From assembly GCA_900314535.1 (NCBI GenBank), contig OMVT01000003.1, positions 1-64,000 on the forward strand: a stretch of 64,000 nt of DNA, read 5' to 3'. Source of the stretch: an uncultured Olsenella sp. (GTDB lineage: Bacteria > Actinomycetota > Coriobacteriia > Coriobacteriales > Atopobiaceae). Below, piece after piece: positions 19,726 to 30,037 of the stretch. Below the pieces are notes generated by a model. It saw nothing but the letters and a program-made list of their open reading frames with translations. It made no database searches and was not told the origin of the DNA. The number at the start of each line of letters is the position of its first letter. The stretch's first letter is position 1. The position numbers were made by a program, and so were the translations under genes.

Positions 19726-19760
19726 AGCAGTATCAAACAGATAGGGATAAAGGAGTGCCT

Positions 19761-20135
19761 ATGAGTGCTGTCGATATCATCATCATCGCGATTGTCGCGG
19801 TTGCCTTCTTCTTTGCGGCGCGCCGTGCCGGCCAGACATTCTCTGGCAAGCGCGACTGCTGCTCTGGTGCCAAGAAGGATGGTGCCAAGACGTTCCCGAC
19901 CCGCAGGATCGAGGATACGGATGAGTCGCACTACCCGTATGTGGCAGATCTTGCCGTGAAGGGCATGCACTGCGAGAACTGCGCCCGCAATGTGACGAAT
20001 GCGCTCGATTCTGTCGATGGGACCTGGGCAACGGTCGACCTTGCTTCCGGCACGGCACATGTGCGCTCGAAGAAGGAGATCGACGAGGCGGCACTTGCCC
20101 GTGCGGTCAAGGAAGCAGGATACAGGCTCGCCTAG
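19761..20135 (+). CDS. Membrane-anchored heavy-metal-associated (HMA) domain protein
   Basis: A 124-residue protein. An N-terminal transmembrane helix (about 4-22) followed by a basic, cysteine-containing segment (RDCCSG) resembles FeoB-associated Cys-rich membrane proteins. The C-terminal half is an HMA domain with the metal-binding motif MHCENC (C71, C74), as in copper chaperones and CopZ-like domains. The ATG at 19761 follows AAGGAG; a GTG at 19755 overlaps that site. It probably binds Cu(I) or a similar soft metal at the membrane. The 3' end overlaps the convergent HAD gene, sharing a CTAG so that each strand reads TAG. Confidence 0.78.
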   Translation: MSAVDIIIIAIVAVAFFFAARRAGQTFSGKRDCCSGAKKDGAKTFPTRRIEDTDESHYPYVADLAVKGMHCENCARNVTNALDSVDGTWATVDLASGTAHVRSKKEIDEAALARAVKEAGYRLA

Positions 20136-20914
20136 GCCTCGCCCTTTCCATCAGGCATATTGTTCAGACAGCCCTTCTGGGTGTCGACGGCGTCAAGATA
20201 CGCCACGATGCCTGGGAGGGCTTCTGCAAAGCTCAGGAGGTCGCCGCGGAACATGGCGCGCTTCGGCCAGGCATGGCCGACGTAGGCAGTGGGAAGCCCG
20301 ATGTCGGGATGCGGGAAATCGCGGCGTGCGTCGTTTCCGACCATCAGGCACTCGTCGGGAGCGCATCCGATGCTTGCACAGAACTCCTCGTAGTAGCGGG
20401 CTGAAGGCTTCGAGCGCTTCGAATTGTCGAGCGTCGATATTGCGGCAAAGTCATCGTCGGTGACCCCTGCCCAGACCATGCGGACCTCGTCGGTTGCAAG
20501 CGAGAACAGAGGGTTTGTCGCCAGGGCAGAGATGAGCCCCAGGCTCTTCGTGGCTTCGAGCGCCTCGCGCACGCCGGCACGCGGGCGTGCCTGCACAAGG
20601 CCATCTCTCATCAAAGGAATCTCCGTCTTCTCATAGCACTCGATTGCATCGGCGATAGCGGGGTCTGAGAGCGGGATGCCGGTATGGGAGAGGACGATTT
20701 CGTCGAAGAGCTGGCGGTTCGTGAGGTCATCGGTGCGTTCCTGGCTGTCTACGGCCAGATAGGCACGCGTGATTGCATGCATCGTCTTCGGAAAGGGGAT
20801 GCCCGATATCTTCGAGAGCAGCTTTGCCTCGCCTGAGAGATAGCGGGCAACAAAAGCTGTCAGATTGATATTGAGCAGCGTATCGTCCAGATCGTACAGG
20901 ACCGCCTTGATCAT
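20132..20914 (-). CDS. HAD-superfamily hydrolase
   Basis: A 260-residue protein with all four haloacid dehalogenase motifs: I, YDLDDTLLN near residue 7; II, LATNP; III, the lysine in NSKRSKPSA; IV, VGNDARRDF. The helical cap between motifs I and II fits subfamily I phosphatases (phosphoglycolate phosphatase or pyrophosphatase-like); the substrate is unknown. The ATG at 20914 (MIKAVLYD) follows GGAAGG; an earlier in-frame ATG at 20938 lacks a clear ribosome site. It stands alone, convergent to the HMA gene. Confidence 0.85.
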   Translation of the reverse strand: MIKAVLYDLDDTLLNINLTAFVARYLSGEAKLLSKISGIPFPKTMHAITRAYLAVDSQERTDDLTNRQLFDEIVLSHTGIPLSDPAIADAIECYEKTEIPLMRDGLVQARPRAGVREALEATKSLGLISALATNPLFSLATDEVRMVWAGVTDDDFAAISTLDNSKRSKPSARYYEEFCASIGCAPDECLMVGNDARRDFPHPDIGLPTAYVGHAWPKRAMFRGDLLSFAEALPGIVAYLDAVDTQKGCLNNMPDGKGEA

Positions 20915-21365
20915 GGATGCACCTTCCGGGATTGCCATTGCCTCACATCAGTGTGGTTCCCTCAAAGGATGGAGACTATGCGTGAAGACAGGTGGCTGGG
21001 CAGGAAATGACCATTCGGGACATCCTGTACGTAGATAAGCAGAGTGCCATGTAGCATATCTCTCGCATCCTCTAGGGAGAGTATCTGAGCCGACCATAGC
21101 GTTTATGGATATGTTATCTTCAGATATATAAAGAAAGCATAGCTCACTTCCCGGAAATCTCGGGAGATTCGGCCTTTAAGCTTGCAATTCCTGCCCCAAT
21201 GAAGATACTCTTAATCCTGCATGACAATAACGTCGTGCACCTGTATCTGTTGGCCCCCGAGAGCATGCAATTTCTGCGGTCTGTGTCTGGTGCAACGAAG
21301 CGCCTCTCCGCACGGCAAGCGGCAATCATGACGACCGGGGCCCCGTTTCCGAAAGGGGTCCACCT
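20915..21365 (+). promoter_or_regulatory. Long rpsA upstream region
   Basis: This 450-base gap is more AT-rich than its surroundings. A possible promoter is TTATGG (21103-21108) with TATATA (21125-21130), spacing 16. That would give an rpsA leader of about 230 bases. At its end CCCC (21341-21344) can pair with GGGG (21355-21358) in a small hairpin that covers the ribosome site GAAAGGGG. No tRNA or small RNA was recognised. E. coli rpsA is autoregulated through its leader; a similar role here is only a guess. Confidence 0.4.
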
Positions 21366-22553
21366 TTGAGTGAGATTCAGAACTCGTCCATCTTCTCCCT
21401 GGATGATGTGTCCGATGAGGAGATGAACAACCTCATCGACGGCTCCGTCACCGATTTCGATGAGGGCGACCTGGTGACCGGTGAGGTCGTCAAGATCGAG
21501 CATGATGAGGTTCTGCTTGACATCGGCTACAAGTCCGAAGGCGTCATTCCTGCCCGCGAGCTGTCCATCCGCAAGGACGTCAATCCTGCTGACATCGTGA
21601 AGCTCGGCGACACGATCGAGGCTCTCGTTCTCCAGAAGGAGGACAAGGAAGGCCGTCTGATCCTCTCCAAGCGTCGTGCTGAGTACGAGCGCGCCTGGAA
21701 CCGCGTCGAGGAGAAGTTCAACAAGGGCGAGAACGTCGAGGGCGAGGTCATCGAGGTTGTCAAGGGCGGCCTCATTCTCGACATCGGCCTCCGTGGCTTC
21801 CTGCCTGCTTCCCTCGTTGACCTCCGCAGGGTCAAGGACCTCAACGCCTACCTCGGCACCCGCATCGAGGCCCGTGTCATCGAGATGGACCGCAACCGCA
21901 ACAACGTCGTCCTCTCCCGCCGCGTCGTCCTCGAAGAGGCACGCAAGGCAGAGCGCTCCGAGATCCTCTCGAAGCTCAAGCCGGGCATGCGTCTCAAGGG
22001 CACCGTTTCCTCGATTGTCGACTTCGGCGCATTCGTCGACCTCGGCGGCATCGACGGACTCATCCACATCTCCGAGCTCTCCTGGAACCATGTCAACCAT
22101 CCTTCCGAGGTTGTCAAGGTCGGCCAGGAAGTCGAGGTTCAGGTGCTCGACGTCGACCTCAATCGCGAGCGCATCTCCCTCGGTCTCAAGCAGACTCAGG
22201 AAGATCCTTGGCGCTCCCTCGTCAAGAAGTACCCGGTCGGCGCTATCGTCGAGGGCACTGTCACGAAGCTCGTTACCTTCGGCGCATTCGTCGACCTCGG
22301 CGATGGCATCGAGGGTCTCGTGCACATCTCCGAGATGGCCAAGCAGCATGTGGACGCTCCGTCGCAGGTCTGCAAGGTCGGCGACAAGGTCCAGGTGAAG
22401 GTCATGGAGATCGACCTCGATCGTCGTCGCATCTCCCTGTCCATGAAGGCTGCTGCCGAGACGCTGGGCGTCGAGGTCGAGGTCAAGCCGCTCGACAAGC
22501 CGGAAGGCGAGGAGGCTCCTGCTGAGGCAGAGGCCGCAAAGGACGCCGAGTAG
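21366..22553 (+). CDS. rpsA: 30S ribosomal protein S1
   Basis: Binds mRNA and helps load it onto the 30S subunit. The 395-residue protein has four S1 RNA-binding repeats, at about 34, 120, 205 and 290, each opening with a pattern like GTVSSIVDFGAFVDLG. The acidic N-terminus and the Glu/Ala-rich C-terminus (EGEEAPAEAEAAKDAE) fit actinobacterial S1. The start is TTG at 21366 (MSEIQNSS), after GAAAGGGG. A non-ATG start combined with a hairpin over the ribosome site could lower or regulate initiation. A strong terminator follows. Confidence 0.95.
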   Translation: MSEIQNSSIFSLDDVSDEEMNNLIDGSVTDFDEGDLVTGEVVKIEHDEVLLDIGYKSEGVIPARELSIRKDVNPADIVKLGDTIEALVLQKEDKEGRLILSKRRAEYERAWNRVEEKFNKGENVEGEVIEVVKGGLILDIGLRGFLPASLVDLRRVKDLNAYLGTRIEARVIEMDRNRNNVVLSRRVVLEEARKAERSEILSKLKPGMRLKGTVSSIVDFGAFVDLGGIDGLIHISELSWNHVNHPSEVVKVGQEVEVQVLDVDLNRERISLGLKQTQEDPWRSLVKKYPVGAIVEGTVTKLVTFGAFVDLGDGIEGLVHISEMAKQHVDAPSQVCKVGDKVQVKVMEIDLDRRRISLSMKAAAETLGVEVEVKPLDKPEGEEAPAEAEAAKDAE

Positions 22554-22576
22554 CTTCTAGCTCCATAGCGCTGCCC

Positions 22577-22614
22577 AAGCGGCAGGAAGCCAGGTGGCTT
22601 CCTGCCGCTTTTTC
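22577..22614 (+). terminator. Rho-independent terminator after rpsA
   Basis: A 16-bp perfect stem, AAGCGGCAGGAAGCCA (22577-22592) against TGGCTTCCTGCCGCTT (22595-22610), runs straight into TTTCT. Confidence 0.93.
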
Positions 22615-22829
22615 TGTCTCGTTACGGGGCGTGAACGAATCGGGACAGCTGGCTACGATTCTGGTCCCGTGTCCATGAAAATGTAAACTGCCCGTTAAGC
22701 TCCTGCCCGAACAGCTCCTTTCAGGAAGCAATGGGTTACTTTGTTACCTGCATAACTCTGGAGGCGTCTGCTTCCAGTGTGGCTTTCGGGCCTTGTGCCC
22801 GGAAGGGGAGAACACAGAAAGGGACAAAC

Positions 22830-24470
22830 ATGAAGAATGTGACACGTCGCAGCTTCGTGAAGGGCTCTGCCCTCGCAGGTGCTGGCGCTGCTGCTCTGGG
22901 CCTTGCTGCCTGCGGCGGCTCCGGCACGGCCACGACTGAATCCGGCGACAAGAAGAAGATCCTGCGCTTCGGTCAGTCCAATGCCAAGGAAGGCATGGAC
23001 ATGCAGAAGTCGACGAACTCCGCCGAGTCCTCGATCTCCGAGTCCGTCTGCGAGGCTCCGCTGCGCTGGAACGAGGACAACGAGCTCGTCACCTGCCTGC
23101 TCGAGGAGATCCCGACGTTCGAGTCCGACGGCGTGACGCTCCACTGCAAGCTCAAGCAGGGCATCAAGTTCCACGATGGGACCGAGCTCACCTCGAAGGA
23201 CGTCAAGTACACGTTCGAGCGCATGATGACGCCGTCCACGGGTGCCAAGTCCACCTATATGTACGACATGATCGTCGGCGCCAAGGAGATGCTCGCAGGC
23301 GAGCGCGACAACCTCGACGAAGGCATCACGTGCGAGGATGACTACAACTTCACGTTCCACATCGTGTCGCCGATGGTCACCTTTATCAACAACCTCGGCA
23401 TCTCCTATGCCCAGATCTTCCCGCATGAGGCATGCGAGGCAGCAGGCGATGCCTGGGGCACCGGCACGAACTTCATCGGCACCGGCAAGTACAAGATCGT
23501 CTCGAACGACGATACGACCGAGGTCGATATGGAGCGCTTCGATGACTACCATGACGGGAAGCCGGCGCTCGACGAGCTGAAGTATGTCTTCTACGACGAC
23601 AACAACACGAAGCTCATGGCCTTCAAGAACGGCGACATCGACTACTGCGACCTGTCTGCAGAGCTCCTGCAGCAGTACCAGAATGACTCCGAAGTCGCTC
23701 CGCTCATCAACCAGTATGAGACGCTCGGTGTCCAGTTCGTGAACCTGAACCTCTCCGACGGCATGGGCCTCACGGATGTCCGTGTCCGCCAGGCACTGTC
23801 TCTCGGCATCGACCGCGACTCGATCGTCGAGAACGTCGTCAACGGCGCTGGCACGGTCGCTACGGGCTGGCTTGCTCCTCAGACGCCGGGCCACGACGAT
23901 TCTGCACCTGCCTTCGAGTACGACGTCGAGAAGGCAAAGCAGCTTCTCTCCGACGCAGGCGCTACGAACCTCTCCCTCACGGCCAAGGTCAGGAGCGGCG
24001 TCAACCAGCGCCAGCTCGTGGCAATCCAGGCCATGTGGCAGGAGATTGGCGTGAACCTGGACGTCCAGGTCGAGGACAACGGCGTCTGGTCTTCCGACTG
24101 GGCAGCAGGCTCTCTTCAGATCACCGCACTCGGCTGGTTCCCGCTCTATGCTGATGCAGACAACCACATGTACACGTACTTCTACAGCGCCAACGCTGCG
24201 AAGAAGTCCTCGTTCTACAACAATGCGACGTTCGACGATCTCGTGAGCCGCGCCCGCGTCTCCCAGGATTCCTCCGAGCGTGCAGACCTCTACAAGCAGG
24301 CAGATGACCTGCTCACGCGCCAGGACTATGCAACGCTTCCGCTCTACTGGCCGAAGAACCAGCTCGTTGCAAAGGACTACGTCCTGAACGCAAAGGTCGG
24401 CAACCTGATCTACCACATGTTCGATGTGGACATCGACACGACGAAGGACGACTACAGCCCTGTCGAGTAG
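22830..24470 (+). CDS. oppA: Oligopeptide ABC transporter, substrate-binding lipoprotein
   Basis: A family 5 binding protein of 546 residues that captures peptides outside the membrane. A Tat-type signal (TRRSFVKGSA) and lipobox LAAC (C28) indicate a folded-export lipoprotein. Family motifs are KFHDGTELTSKDVKYTFERM and GTGTNFIGTGKYKI. The ATG at 22830 was chosen for AAAGGG 7 bases upstream. It heads a five-gene oppABCDF cluster; a 201-base gap with a hairpin separates it from oppB. Two related binding-protein genes lie at 32483-35945. Dipeptide (DppA) specificity is also possible. Confidence 0.88.
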   Translation: MKNVTRRSFVKGSALAGAGAAALGLAACGGSGTATTESGDKKKILRFGQSNAKEGMDMQKSTNSAESSISESVCEAPLRWNEDNELVTCLLEEIPTFESDGVTLHCKLKQGIKFHDGTELTSKDVKYTFERMMTPSTGAKSTYMYDMIVGAKEMLAGERDNLDEGITCEDDYNFTFHIVSPMVTFINNLGISYAQIFPHEACEAAGDAWGTGTNFIGTGKYKIVSNDDTTEVDMERFDDYHDGKPALDELKYVFYDDNNTKLMAFKNGDIDYCDLSAELLQQYQNDSEVAPLINQYETLGVQFVNLNLSDGMGLTDVRVRQALSLGIDRDSIVENVVNGAGTVATGWLAPQTPGHDDSAPAFEYDVEKAKQLLSDAGATNLSLTAKVRSGVNQRQLVAIQAMWQEIGVNLDVQVEDNGVWSSDWAAGSLQITALGWFPLYADADNHMYTYFYSANAAKKSSFYNNATFDDLVSRARVSQDSSERADLYKQADDLLTRQDYATLPLYWPKNQLVAKDYVLNAKVGNLIYHMFDVDIDTTKDDYSPVE

Positions 24471-24537
24471 GTGGTATCAAGTCTCTGAAGGTTGCATGCC
24501 GTATACGAGATAGAAACTTGAACTGTCTATGCTGATT

Positions 24538-24566
24538 GGGAGGGTGCCTCTCCGGGGCATCCTCCC
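24538..24566 (+). terminator. Stem-loop between oppA and oppB
   Basis: GGGAGG...TGCC (24538-24548) pairs with GGCA..CCTCCC (24556-24566). There is no T tract. In many ABC operons such a hairpin stabilises the binding-protein mRNA or partly terminates it, so that more binding protein than permease is made; that role is inferred here. Confidence 0.6.
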
Positions 24567-24671
24567 GTCACTTTAGGAGAGGGCTGCAGGACAGAAAGAA
24601 AGGACGAGGGCCAAGGGAGCCGTCCTTCCTTTCCGTGCTGTGAGCCACAGAACACGTGGGAAGGAGCGACG

Positions 24672-25607
24672 ATGAAGGGCTACCTCGTGAAGAGGATTCT
24701 GCAGGCACTCGGTGTCATCCTGTGCATCTCTGCAATCACCTTTTTCGTCCTGAACATCGTGCCAGGCGACCCCGTCCGCATCATGATGGGCGATATGGCC
24801 GATGAGAACACGGTCCAGCAGGTCCGCCACACCATGGGCCTCGACCGTCCGGTGTGGGAGCAGTACATCAGCTGGATCACGAACATGCTGCAGGGCAACT
24901 TCGGCACCTCATATACGCAGAAGAAGGCAGTCTCGGTCCTCATGGGCAATGCCTTCGGCGTGACAGCGCGCCTTGCAGGCTTTGCGTATCTGTTCGCGCT
25001 GGCACTGGGCCTCATCTTCGGCGTGCTTGCTGCCGTGAACCACGGCAAGGCGCTTGACCGTGTCCTCATGGGGCTTGCCATCTTCGGCATCTCTGCGCCG
25101 GCCTTCTGGGTGGCCATCATCCTCCAGATCGTCTTTGCGCTGAACCTCAAGTGGTTCCCGCTGTCAGGCACGAAGTCGGCTGCGGCCTTCGTCCTGCCGA
25201 CGATAGCTCTGGGCGTGCGCTATGCAGCATCGATTGCCCGTGTCACGCGCACCTCGATGCTCGATGTCCTGAACCAGGACTATATGAGGACTGCAGAGGC
25301 AAAGGGCCTCAAGAAGTGGTCCGTCATCCTCGGCCATGGCTTCCGCAATGCCCTGATCCCGATCATCACGATTGCTGGCACCCAGCTCGGCGACATCTTC
25401 ACGGGATCGATCCTCATCGAGTCCATCTTCGCGCTGCCGGGCATGGGCAAGCTCCTGCTCGATGCCATCAATGCGCGCGACCTGCCGCTCATCCAGGGCG
25501 GCGTCATGTACATTGCCGCCATATGCGTGGTCGTCTATCTGATCGTCGACATCCTGTATGCCGTGGTCGATCCGCGCATCCGTCTCGGAGGGGAGGCTGC
25601 TGAATAA
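24672..25607 (+). CDS. oppB: Oligopeptide ABC transporter permease OppB
   Basis: A 311-residue inner-membrane permease with about six transmembrane helices, the typical N-terminus MKGYLVKRILQALGVI and the motif NIVPGDPVRIMMG. The cytoplasmic EAA loop reads TAEAKGLKKWSVILGHGFRN and contacts the ATPases. GAAGGAG precedes the ATG. The stop overlaps the oppC start by one base (TAATG), which indicates coupled translation. Confidence 0.93.
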   Translation: MKGYLVKRILQALGVILCISAITFFVLNIVPGDPVRIMMGDMADENTVQQVRHTMGLDRPVWEQYISWITNMLQGNFGTSYTQKKAVSVLMGNAFGVTARLAGFAYLFALALGLIFGVLAAVNHGKALDRVLMGLAIFGISAPAFWVAIILQIVFALNLKWFPLSGTKSAAAFVLPTIALGVRYAASIARVTRTSMLDVLNQDYMRTAEAKGLKKWSVILGHGFRNALIPIITIAGTQLGDIFTGSILIESIFALPGMGKLLLDAINARDLPLIQGGVMYIAAICVVVYLIVDILYAVVDPRIRLGGEAAE

Positions 25608-26578
25608 TGGCACTCTTGAACAGCGACAAGAACGACAAGCGCACACAGAATGCTGAGCGCATTGCAGACGATATCGCAAGGGGCAACCTCGAGGCTTCGG
25701 CCAAGGCAGGATCTGCCAAGGCCGGATCGAAGCGCGCTTCCACCTACTGGGCCGTGTCCTGGCAGATCATGAAGAAGAACCGTGTCGGCATGGTATGCCT
25801 CGGCATCATCATCTTCCTGATTGCCGTCGCAATCCTGGCGCCGGTGCTCGCGCCCTACGATCCTGATGCCCAGACGCTTTCGAACATGCTCAAGGCACCT
25901 TCGGCAGAGCATCTCTTCGGTACGGACGAGTATGGCCGCGACATCCTGTCCCGTGTCATCTACGGCTGCCGCGTCTCGCTTTCCGTCGGCGTCGTCTCCC
26001 AGCTCATCGCAACGCTCATCGGCTTCTTTGCCGGTGTCTGCGCCGGATACTTCGGAGGCGCTGTGGATGCCGTGATCTCCTTCATCATCCAGGTCTTCTC
26101 GAGCTTCCCGTTCCTCCTCTTCGCCATTGTCGTCATGTACGTCATGGGTCCTGGCCTCATCAACCTCTATGTCGCACTCGGCCTTCTGATGTGGACCTCG
26201 ACAGCACGACTCATCCGCGGCGATGTCATGCGCCTCAAGGGCTCTGAGTACATCCAGTCCTGCATACTTTCCGGCGGCTCGAGCTGGCGTGTCATCACCC
26301 GCCATCTGCTCCCGAACTGCGCCTCGACCCTGATCGTCACAGCCACGCTCGGCATCCCCTCTGCCATCATGAGCGAGGCATCGCTTTCGTTCTTGGGCCT
26401 CGGCGTCCAGCCGCCCATGTCGAGCTGGGGCCAGATGATCTCGGCCTCCCAGCCCTACATCCAGTCCAATACCTACTACAGCGTTATCCCGGGCATCGCG
26501 ATCATCATCACGGTCATGGCATTCAACCTCTTCGGCGACGCCCTCCGCGATGCGCTCGACCCGAAGATGCGTTCGTAG
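25607..26578 (+). CDS. oppC: Oligopeptide ABC transporter permease OppC
   Basis: The second permease, 323 residues, partner of OppB. An extended hydrophilic N-terminus of about 45 residues, rich in Ala, Lys and Ser, precedes the first helix (WQIMKKNRVGMVCLG). It contains the conserved FGTDEYGRDILSRVIYG motif and the EAA loop GGSSWRVITRHLLPNC. The end (GDALRDALDPKMRS) is typical of OppC/DppC. Its ATG shares a base with the oppB stop. Confidence 0.93.
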   Translation: MALLNSDKNDKRTQNAERIADDIARGNLEASAKAGSAKAGSKRASTYWAVSWQIMKKNRVGMVCLGIIIFLIAVAILAPVLAPYDPDAQTLSNMLKAPSAEHLFGTDEYGRDILSRVIYGCRVSLSVGVVSQLIATLIGFFAGVCAGYFGGAVDAVISFIIQVFSSFPFLLFAIVVMYVMGPGLINLYVALGLLMWTSTARLIRGDVMRLKGSEYIQSCILSGGSSWRVITRHLLPNCASTLIVTATLGIPSAIMSEASLSFLGLGVQPPMSSWGQMISASQPYIQSNTYYSVIPGIAIIITVMAFNLFGDALRDALDPKMRS

Positions 26579-26590
26579 GGGAGGAGCATC

Positions 26591-27667
26591 ATGACTGATA
26601 CCGTACATGCCATATCGGAAGCGGACCGCATCTACGCGCAGGAGCTCGAGAGGCAGCAGAAGCAGGCTCACAAGAAGGATGTCCTGCTCGATGTGGACGA
26701 CCTCTGCGTCACGCTCTTCACGGAAGATGGCGCCCTTCCCGCAATCCAGCATCTGTCCTTCATCATGCGCCGTGGCGAGACGCTCGCCGTCGTCGGCGAG
26801 TCCGGATGCGGCAAGTCGATGACAGCGCTCTCGATCATGGGCCTTCTGCCCCAGCCGCCTGCAAAGGTGACGGGCGGTGCCATCAAGCTCGAGGGCACCG
26901 ACCTTACGAAGCTCTCCGAGGATGAGATGCGCCAGTACCGTGGCTCCAAGATCGGCATGATCTTCCAGGAGCCCATGACGTCGCTGAACCCGGTCATGAC
27001 GGCAGGAAAGCAGATCCGCGAGGGCATCCTCGTGCACAATCCGGGAATGGCAAAGGAGGAGGCAGACAAGCGCGCTCTCGAGATGATCAAGCTTGTCGGC
27101 ATCCCCGCCCCGGAGAAGGTCTTCAAGAGCTATCCGCATGAGCTCTCGGGCGGCATGCGCCAGCGCATCATGATCGCTATGGCTCTTGCCTGCCAGCCGT
27201 CGCTCCTGATCTGCGACGAACCGACTACGGCTTTGGACGTAACGATCCAGGCACAGATCCTCCAGCTCATCGACCGCATGAAGACGGAGCTCGGCACCGC
27301 TGTCATGCTCATCACCCACGACATGGGCGTCGTCTCCGAGATGGCTGACTGGGTCATCGTCATGTACGCCGGACACCTCGTCGAGTACACGATGGCAGGA
27401 ACGCTCTTCACCGATCCGAAGCATCCCTACTCCGTCGGCCTCATCAACTCGATTCCGTCTCTCGACAACGACGTGGATACGCTCTATGCAATCCCAGGCA
27501 ATGTCCCGATGCTGAATGCGCTGCCGGATGGGTGCCCCTTCAACCCGAGGTGCCCGTTTGCAAAGGACATATGCCGCAAGCAGTGCCCGAAGCTCGAGGC
27601 AATCGACGGCGACGAGTACCACAAGGTCGCCTGCTGGAAGTACACCGATGCATGGAAGGAGGACTAG
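26591..27667 (+). CDS. oppD: Oligopeptide ABC transporter ATPase OppD
   Basis: A 358-residue ATPase. Walker A is [12 protein letters not shown] (about residue 72), signature ELSGGMRQR, Walker [13 protein letters not shown] and switch ITHDMG. The C-terminal extension carries the cysteine pattern [14 protein letters not shown]...C, typical of OppD/DppD and able to bind an FeS cluster in some members. GGAGGAG precedes the ATG, and oppF follows after one base. Confidence 0.94.
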   Translation: MTDTVHAISEADRIYAQELERQQKQAHKKDVLLDVDDLCVTLFTEDGALPAIQHLSFIMRRGETLAVVGESGCGKSMTALSIMGLLPQPPAKVTGGAIKLEGTDLTKLSEDEMRQYRGSKIGMIFQEPMTSLNPVMTAGKQIREGILVHNPGMAKEEADKRALEMIKLVGIPAPEKVFKSYPHELSGGMRQRIMIAMALACQPSLLICDEPTTALDVTIQAQILQLIDRMKTELGTAVMLITHDMGVVSEMADWVIVMYAGHLVEYTMAGTLFTDPKHPYSVGLINSIPSLDNDVDTLYAIPGNVPMLNALPDGCPFNPRCPFAKDICRKQCPKLEAIDGDEYHKVACWKYTDAWKED

Positions 27668-27668
27668 C

Positions 27669-28736
<1,068 letters not shown>

Positions 28737-28757
28737 AAGCTGACTCCATAGAGAGCA

Positions 28758-28790
28758 AGCGCGCCGGCATCCTGAGGGTGCCGGCGCGCT
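28758..28790. terminator. Bidirectional terminator between oppF and efflux operon
   Basis: AGCGCGCCGGCATCC and GGGTGCCGGCGCGCT form a stem of about 14 bp (28758-28772 and 28776-28790) with CTTTGT downstream on the plus strand. It lies between two convergent operons. Confidence 0.85.
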
Positions 28791-28813
28791 CTTTGTAGCC
28801 CTGAAGCTGATGC

Positions 28814-30037
28814 TTACTGGTAGCGGAGTGCTTCGATCGGGTCGAGCTTGGCAGCCCGGCGTGCGGGGTAGTAGCCGAAGATGATGCCGATCAGGATCGA
28901 GATGCCGGTCGCAATGGCGATCGAGGCAAGGTCGAGCACCGGCGTGATGCCGCCGAAGCCGGCAGAGGCCAGAAGAGAGCCTGCCAGCTGCGCCACGGCA
29001 AGAGAGCCGAGATAGCCGAAGACGATGCCGAAGATGCCGCCCGTGATGCACAAGATCACGGACTCGAGCAGGAACTGCTTCGTGATGTCGGAGCTCCGGG
29101 CACCCAGCGCCTTCCTGAGTCCTATCTCGCGGATGCGTTCGGTCACATTTGTGAGCATCATGTTCATGATGCCGATGCCGCCGACGACAAGCGAGATGGA
29201 GGCCACTGCTGTCATGAGCAGCTGGAACGTCATCATCGCGCTGTTGACCTGATCGATCGCAGACTGCATGGCTGATACGTCATATTGCCCCATATGGTCT
29301 TCCGAGCTCTCGATGTGATAGTGCTTCTGGACCCAGGCATCGGTCTCTGCGACAAGCTCCATCACATCCTGGTCCTTGCGGGCGAGGCCTATTGCCATGA
29401 ATGCCGGAGAGCCTGGATAGCCAAGGCGTCTCTGGCAGGTCTTGAATGGCATGAAGGACGTGAGCATCGTTCCCATGCCTGCCTGGGATTCATAGACGCC
29501 GATGATCGTGAAGTTCGCATTGACGAGGCGTACCTTCTGGCCGACAGCATCCTCTGCGTCCATGCCAGTAAGCCTCTTTGCCGCTCCCTCGTCGACAAGG
29601 ATCACGTTCGACGCTTCATCGTTTTCCATGTCCGTGAAGACACGTCCGGAGACGAGCTTCGTTCCCATGATCTTGAAATAGCTGGGCTCGACGCCCTGGA
29701 CCTGGAGATAGGAGTCGGAGCTTCCGCCATTCTGCGAGGAGTTCGAAAGGTCGACGCCGGCATTGTTCGTGAGGCTGATGGCTTCATAGCCGTCCACGCT
29801 CTGCTTGAGCGAGTCGATGTCGGTGCTCTTGATGCCCGATCCCACGCCGATCGTGATGATCCGGGCACGGTTTGCGCCCATCTCGCCCATGATGGACTCG
29901 CGGACGCCGCCGATGAGCCCTGTCATCGTTATGACGGCAGCGATGCCGATAACGATGCCGAGAATCGTGAGGAGGGAGCGCCCGCGGTTCGCATCGAGCG
30001 CCTCCCAGGTCTCCTCGAAGTAGTCTCTTGCTCTCAT
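28814..30037 (-). CDS. MacB-like ABC transporter permease
   Basis: A 407-residue permease of the MacB/FtsX family: one N-terminal helix (RSLLTILGIVIGIAAVITM), a large extracytoplasmic domain of about 230 residues, and three C-terminal helices, closing with YPARRAAKLDPIEALRYQ. The ATG at 30037 (MRARDYFEE) follows AAAGGGGG and overlaps the ATPase stop as ATGA. It is the third gene of an adaptor-ATPase-permease operon. Likely cargo is a peptide, antibiotic or lipid-like compound; specificity is not predictable. Confidence 0.88.
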   Translation of the reverse strand: MRARDYFEETWEALDANRGRSLLTILGIVIGIAAVITMTGLIGGVRESIMGEMGANRARIITIGVGSGIKSTDIDSLKQSVDGYEAISLTNNAGVDLSNSSQNGGSSDSYLQVQGVEPSYFKIMGTKLVSGRVFTDMENDEASNVILVDEGAAKRLTGMDAEDAVGQKVRLVNANFTIIGVYESQAGMGTMLTSFMPFKTCQRRLGYPGSPAFMAIGLARKDQDVMELVAETDAWVQKHYHIESSEDHMGQYDVSAMQSAIDQVNSAMMTFQLLMTAVASISLVVGGIGIMNMMLTNVTERIREIGLRKALGARSSDITKQFLLESVILCITGGIFGIVFGYLGSLAVAQLAGSLLASAGFGGITPVLDLASIAIATGISILIGIIFGYYPARRAAKLDPIEALRYQ

